A stretch of 8,944 nt of DNA from Actinomycetes bacterium (GTDB taxonomy: Bacteria; Actinomycetota; Actinomycetes; S36-B12; UBA10799): positions 1 through 8,944 of the forward strand of contig JAKOZM010000361.1 of assembly GCA_029779995.1 (NCBI GenBank), in the 5' to 3' direction. Below the pieces are notes generated by a model. That model saw nothing but the letters and a program-made list of their open reading frames with translations. It ran no database searches and was not told the DNA's origin. Positions 5,653 through 8,944 of the stretch are shown in pieces (position 1 is the first letter of the stretch; every line of letters begins with the position of its first letter). Made by a program: the position numbers and the translations under genes.

Positions 5653-6867
5653 CTACCCGCCCAGGGCCGGCACCGCGGTTCCCAGCGCCAGCAGCAGACA
5701 GGTCAGCACGAACAGCACGATCAGCAACGGCCACACCCACTTCAGGTAACGGTCATACCGCACCTTGGCGATGGCCAGACCACCCATGACGATGGCAGAG
5801 GTCGGGGTGAAGAGGTTCACCCAGCCCGATGCCGACTGGTATGCCGTGACGACGATTGCCCGGCTCACACCGGCGAAGTCTCCCAGCGGCGCCATGATAG
5901 GCATCGCCAGGGTCGCGTGCCCCGAAGACGAGGGCACCAGGAACGCCAGCGGGATGTTCACCACAAACATCATGACTGCGAACAGCGCACCCGACAGGCC
6001 CGTAACCAGCCCCTCCAACGCGTGCAGGACCGTGTCGGTGATGCCCGAGTTGTTCATAATGACTGTCACACCGCGCGCGAACGCGATGATGAACGCCGCC
6101 CCGATGAAGTCGCCCATGCCGGCGATGATCGAGTTGACCATCCCCTCCTCGCCCAGCCTGCCGACCAGCCCGATGATGATCGCCGCCACGAGGAACAGGG
6201 CCGCCAACTCGGGGAAGTACCAGCCCCAGGTGACCCGCTCCATGGCCGGGAAGAAGTCGGACCACGGAATGACGGAGTAGATCATCAGCACGAAGGTCAG
6301 CATGAAGATCCAGATGACCAGGCGCTGCTGGCCCGACATCTCCGGCGGTTCCTCGGACTCCATGCTCAACGCCTCATCCTCGGCCGTGAGCGGCACCAGA
6401 CGCTTGCTCGGATCCTTCTTTATCTTGTTCGCGTAGCGCAGGACGAACACGATCGAGGTTGCCGTGAGCACGATGTACATCAGGATGCGCAGACCGATGC
6501 CGTCGCCCAGGGCGATCCCCGCTCCGTCGGACGCTACCCCGGTCGCGAACGGGTTGACCGTCGATGCCATGGTGCCCGTCCCGGCCCCCACCAGGATCAC
6601 TACGGCGCCGAGCAATCGGTCATAGCCCAGGGCCACGAAGATGGGCACGATCAGGGCGTAGAACCCCAGAGTTTCCTCTGCCATCCCGTAGGTCGTACCA
6701 CCAAGTGAGAACACCAGCATCAACACGATGATCAGCACATTCGCCCGTGTTCGATATCTGTGCGTCAGCCGGGCAATGCCGGCGTCGAGCGCCCCGGTCT
6801 TGATCGTGACGGTGATGAACGCACCGATCGCCAGCACGAAGAAGAAGACTTGCGCGGCGCCGAACAA
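5653..6867 (-). CDS. YfcC/DcuC-family transporter, N-terminally truncated (possible pseudogene)
   Basis: The open frame gives about 404 residues of a polytopic membrane carrier of the YfcC/C4-dicarboxylate anaerobic carrier family. Family hallmarks include [18 protein letters not shown] (residues about 53-70), the [16 protein letters not shown] segment, [20 protein letters not shown] and the C-terminal [18 protein letters not shown]. Members beside arginine deiminase genes can act as arginine/ornithine exchangers, so that role is plausible from context only. Family proteins are about 470-510 residues. Here homology starts at [13 protein letters not shown], so the first helix with its VPAG-type motif and the following loop (about 80-100 residues) are missing. 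The only start at the edge is a TTG at 6867 without a Shine-Dalgarno sequence, and upstream the frame is not transporter-like and stops near 6938. Divergent from arcA. Could be a deletion, a rearrangement or an assembly join. Confidence 0.75.
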   Translation of the reverse strand: MFGAAQVFFFVLAIGAFITVTIKTGALDAGIARLTHRYRTRANVLIIVLMLVFSLGGTTYGMAEETLGFYALIVPIFVALGYDRLLGAVVILVGAGTGTMASTVNPFATGVASDGAGIALGDGIGLRILMYIVLTATSIVFVLRYANKIKKDPSKRLVPLTAEDEALSMESEEPPEMSGQQRLVIWIFMLTFVLMIYSVIPWSDFFPAMERVTWGWYFPELAALFLVAAIIIGLVGRLGEEGMVNSIIAGMGDFIGAAFIIAFARGVTVIMNNSGITDTVLHALEGLVTGLSGALFAVMMFVVNIPLAFLVPSSSGHATLAMPIMAPLGDFAGVSRAIVVTAYQSASGWVNLFTPTSAIVMGGLAIAKVRYDRYLKWVWPLLIVLFVLTCLLLALGTAVPALGG

Positions 6868-7052
6868 GGAACCAGGCCGAAGCCGACAAGGTGTGCGCGG
6901 ACTACGAGCCGGTCGAGGATGAGACCCAGGCGACGGTCATGACGCCACCGGGCTTCACCGGCCCGTACAACGAAGGATTAAGCCAGTTGGCGTACCAGAC
7001 TCGGAGCAAGCCCGCATCCCGCGCGGGACACCTGTGCGAAAGGGAACGCTTT
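6868..7052. other. Transporter-arcA intergenic region with a coding-like plus-strand fragment
   Basis: About 6873-6996 reads on the plus strand as an open, GC3-rich frame ([16 protein letters not shown], then [19 protein letters not shown]) that is in frame with arcA but is not part of any arginine deiminase I know. Its codon pattern looks coding, whereas the transporter's missing N-terminus is not found on either strand. From about 6997 the sequence is less biased (GGA TTA AGC) and probably carries the arcA promoter, though no clear -35/-10 pair is visible. A perfect palindrome CCCGCGCGGG lies at 7018-7027. Confidence 0.4.
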
Positions 7053-8282
7053 ATGTCTGAGTATCACGTCGACTCAGAGGTGGGTCAGCTGGAATCGGTG
7101 ATCGTGCATCGCCCCGGTCTCGAACTGGCCCGCCTCACACCGTCGAACGTCGAGGATCTGCTCTTCGACGATGTCATGTGGGCCGCCCGGGCCCGCGAGG
7201 AGCACGACGCTTTCAGCCAGGGGCTGCGCGACAAGGGTGTCGAGGTCCTGCACTTCCAGACCCTGCTGAAGGAAGCACTTGATCAGCCGGGGGCCCGCGA
7301 GTTCCTCGACGAACGTCTCACCAATGCGACCCAGGTTGGCCCGGCACTCGACGAGCCGCTGTCGGAGTTGGTCAGGCAGGCCGACGCCGAACTGCTCTCG
7401 GAAGTTCTCATCGGTGGTGTGCTGAAGAAGGATCTGCACCTGCCGAACTCCGAGAGCCTGCTGTGGAGCTACCTGGATGACTACGACTTCATCCTCACCC
7501 CGCTGCCCAACCACCTGTTCCAACGCGACAACACCGCATTCGTCTACGACGGCCTATCGGTCAACCCGATGGCCAAGCCGGCCCGTAAGCGCGAGACGCT
7601 GCACTCCCAGACGATCTGGAACTTCCACCCGCGCTTCAAGGACGCCGGACTGAACTTCTACTACGGCAACGACGATGAGCACCATGAGCCCGCTACCGTC
7701 GAGGGCGGGGACATCCTGGTGATCGGCAACGGCGCCGTGATGATCGGTATGGGTGAGCGCACGACCCCGCAGGGTGTCGAGGTGCTGACCCGCAAGTGGT
7801 TCCGGTACGGACAGGGCAAGATCACGAAGGTGATCGTTGTCGAACTGCCGAAGACCCGGGCGTTCATGCACTTGGACACTGCGATGACGATGATCGACAA
7901 GGACGCCTTCTCGGTGTACCCGTACCTGCCGGATCACCTGCGCTCCTACACGCTGGAGCCGGTGGGTGACAGTGGTGAGTTCACTGTGACCGAGAACGAT
8001 GACATGTGGCCGGTCGTGGCCGATGCCGTCGGCGTGCCGAAGATGCGGGCGCTGAAGACGCCGATCGACGAACTCGGAGCCCAGCGCGAGCAGTGGGACG
8101 ACGGCAACAACTTCCTGGCCGTCGCACCCGGGGTGATCTTCGGGTACGAGCGCAACACCACCACGAACACCTTCCTGAGCCAGGAGGGCATCGAGATCGT
8201 TAGCATCGTCGGTTCCGAACTCGGCCGTGGCCGGGGCGGACCGCGCTGCATGTCCTGCCCGATCGTGCGCGGCCCGGCCTGA
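7053..8282 (+). CDS. arcA: Arginine deiminase
   Basis: A 409-residue cytoplasmic enzyme that hydrolyses L-arginine to L-citrulline and ammonia, the first step of the arginine deiminase pathway (ATP and alkali from arginine). Length is normal. The guanidino-modifying fold is complete: N-terminal [15 protein letters not shown], the FQRDNTAF motif with D159, EGGD with E217, MHLDT with H273 and D275, and the nucleophile C399 in [13 protein letters not shown]. The active-site loop has PR before the cysteine, as in many Firmicute enzymes, but CP after it, as in proteobacterial ones. The last residues are VRGPA, shorter than the usual C-terminus. The ATG at 7053 has AAAGGGAA about 6 nt upstream. A GTG at 6891 in frame would add 54 non-family residues and is rejected. 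It precedes arcB by 78 nt and probably forms an operon with it. Confidence 0.95.
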   Translation: MSEYHVDSEVGQLESVIVHRPGLELARLTPSNVEDLLFDDVMWAARAREEHDAFSQGLRDKGVEVLHFQTLLKEALDQPGAREFLDERLTNATQVGPALDEPLSELVRQADAELLSEVLIGGVLKKDLHLPNSESLLWSYLDDYDFILTPLPNHLFQRDNTAFVYDGLSVNPMAKPARKRETLHSQTIWNFHPRFKDAGLNFYYGNDDEHHEPATVEGGDILVIGNGAVMIGMGERTTPQGVEVLTRKWFRYGQGKITKVIVVELPKTRAFMHLDTAMTMIDKDAFSVYPYLPDHLRSYTLEPVGDSGEFTVTENDDMWPVVADAVGVPKMRALKTPIDELGAQREQWDDGNNFLAVAPGVIFGYERNTTTNTFLSQEGIEIVSIVGSELGRGRGGPRCMSCPIVRGPA

Positions 8283-8289
8283 TCGACCT

Positions 8290-8324
8290 GGGGTGGGTGA
8301 CCGGATCAGCCGGTCGCCCACCCC
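8290..8324 (+). terminator. Hairpin between arcA and arcB (attenuating or processing element)
   Basis: A stem of 15 bp with one G-U wobble: GGGGTGGGTGACCGG pairs with CCGGTCGCCCACCCC around the loop ATCAG. It begins 8 nt after the arcA stop. No U-tract follows (CTGTTCC), and arcB starts only 36 nt later. It is therefore more likely a partial terminator or a 3'-end stabiliser that changes the arcA:arcB ratio than a full stop. Confidence 0.6.
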
Positions 8325-8360
8325 CTGTTCCACCCTCATCCACACACACAAGGAGACGTA

Positions 8361-8944
8361 GTGCCCGTAAATCTTCGTAATCGTGACTACCTCAAGGAAC
8401 TCGACTTCACCACCCAGGAGATGAATTTCCTGCTCGACCTCTCGCGCGACCTCAAGCGCGCGAAGTACACCGGCAACGAACGTCGTCGGATGCAGGGCAA
8501 GAACGTCGCCCTGATCTTCCAGAAGACCTCGACCCGCACCCGCTGCGCGTTTGAGGTCGGAGCGTACGACCAGGGGGCCGGGGTGACCTACCTGGACCCC
8601 AGTGGATCCCAGTTGGGACACAAGGAGTCCATCGCTGACACCGCCCGGGTGCTGTCGCGCTTCTACGACGGCATCGAATTCCGCGGCTCGGCACACAGCG
8701 ACGTGGAGGAACTGGCCAAGTACTCCGACGTGCCGGTCTGGAACGGCCTGACCGACGACTGGCACCCCACGCAGATGCTGGCCGACTTCCAGACGATGAT
8801 CGAACACGCCCACAAGCCGGCCCACGAGATCACCTACGCGTACATGGGCGATGCCCGCTCGAACATGGGCAACTCGCTGCTCATCATGGGCGCGATCATG
8901 GGCTCCGATGTTCGCATCTGCTCGCCGCGCGACCTGTGGCCCTC
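8361..8944 (+). CDS. arcB: Ornithine carbamoyltransferase, catabolic (partial, runs off window end)
   Basis: The first 194 residues of an ornithine carbamoyltransferase. After arcA it would work in the catabolic direction, citrulline plus phosphate to ornithine and carbamoyl phosphate; the same fold also serves arginine biosynthesis as argF. The carbamoyl phosphate binding loop STRTR is at 57-61 (in [20 protein letters not shown]) and HPTQMLAD at 135-142. [22 protein letters not shown] and the [10 protein letters not shown] segment are typical of the family. A full protein would be about 330 residues, so roughly 135 are outside the window. The GTG start at 8361 has a near-perfect AAGGAG 5 nt upstream, after a short CA repeat (8341-8350). 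Operon position after arcA supports arcB over argF. No frameshift is seen. Confidence 0.93.
   Translation, partial: MPVNLRNRDYLKELDFTTQEMNFLLDLSRDLKRAKYTGNERRRMQGKNVALIFQKTSTRTRCAFEVGAYDQGAGVTYLDPSGSQLGHKESIADTARVLSRFYDGIEFRGSAHSDVEELAKYSDVPVWNGLTDDWHPTQMLADFQTMIEHAHKPAHEITYAYMGDARSNMGNSLLIMGAIMGSDVRICSPRDLWP

Noticed and set aside
5467..6708. Long plus-strand ORF (413 codons) opposite the transporter
   Set aside because: The translation is extremely His/Asp/Arg/Gln-rich, as expected for the complement of hydrophobic membrane codons. The minus-strand reading has clear family motifs.
6891..7052. Start of arcA at GTG 6891, adding 54 residues
   Set aside because: Arginine deiminases begin near the [15 protein letters not shown] segment, and the ATG at 7053 has a Shine-Dalgarno sequence. 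The upstream frame is treated as a separate coding-like fragment.
8341..8350. CA dinucleotide run before arcB
   Set aside because: Only about five units, which is too short to call a microsatellite or phase-variable tract. It simply precedes the arcB Shine-Dalgarno sequence.
7554..8825. Long minus-strand ORF (423 codons) opposite arcA and arcB
   Set aside because: It lies antisense across two well-supported genes, its translation is His/Val/Arg-rich without a family motif, and it arises from high GC3 on the sense strand.

Overview
The window looks like a chromosomal segment of a high-GC actinomycete. It carries a WhiB-family iron-sulfur regulator and a DUF3039 protein, both essentially restricted to Actinomycetota. 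Codons strongly prefer G/C in third positions, and several genes have TANNNT boxes 6-8 nt before the start codon with no Shine-Dalgarno sequence, as in leaderless actinobacterial transcription. No rRNA, tRNA, CRISPR array or insertion sequence was seen.

Layout. (1) 53-3377: a divergent cell-wall pair. A secreted GH18 glycoside hydrolase with two C-terminal beta-rich modules (minus) and a PBP4/S13-type D-Ala-D-Ala carboxypeptidase (plus) share a 196-nt intergenic region. (2) 3379-4390: an IclR-type regulator with a shortened effector domain ends one base from the PBP4 stop (convergent), preceded by a DUF3039 gene on the same strand. The DUF3039 promoter carries a CRP/GlxR-like palindrome. (3) 4391-5204: a 382-nt intergenic region with three consecutive inverted repeats, the last a long near-perfect hairpin, leads into a WhiD/WhiB3-like whiB gene that ends in a strong terminator. 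(4) 5213-5635: a small two-helix membrane protein gene (minus) and a long hairpin. (5) 5653-8944: arginine deiminase pathway. A YfcC/DcuC-family transporter (minus) lacks its N-terminal region. It is divergent from arcA (arginine deiminase) and arcB (catabolic ornithine carbamoyltransferase, cut by the window end).

How it works together. ArcA converts arginine to citrulline, and ArcB phosphorolyses citrulline to ornithine and carbamoyl phosphate. A carbamate kinase presumably lies beyond the right edge. A YfcC-type carrier next to such genes would fit arginine/ornithine exchange, but here it appears broken: the homologous region stops abruptly near 6870, and the next roughly 130 nt look like plus-strand coding sequence of unknown origin. 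The left half is mostly cell-envelope and regulatory functions.

I see no convincing new multi-gene system. The least-explained structures are the hairpin-rich whiB leader, the CRP-like site inside the DUF3039 promoter, and the break point between the transporter and arcA.
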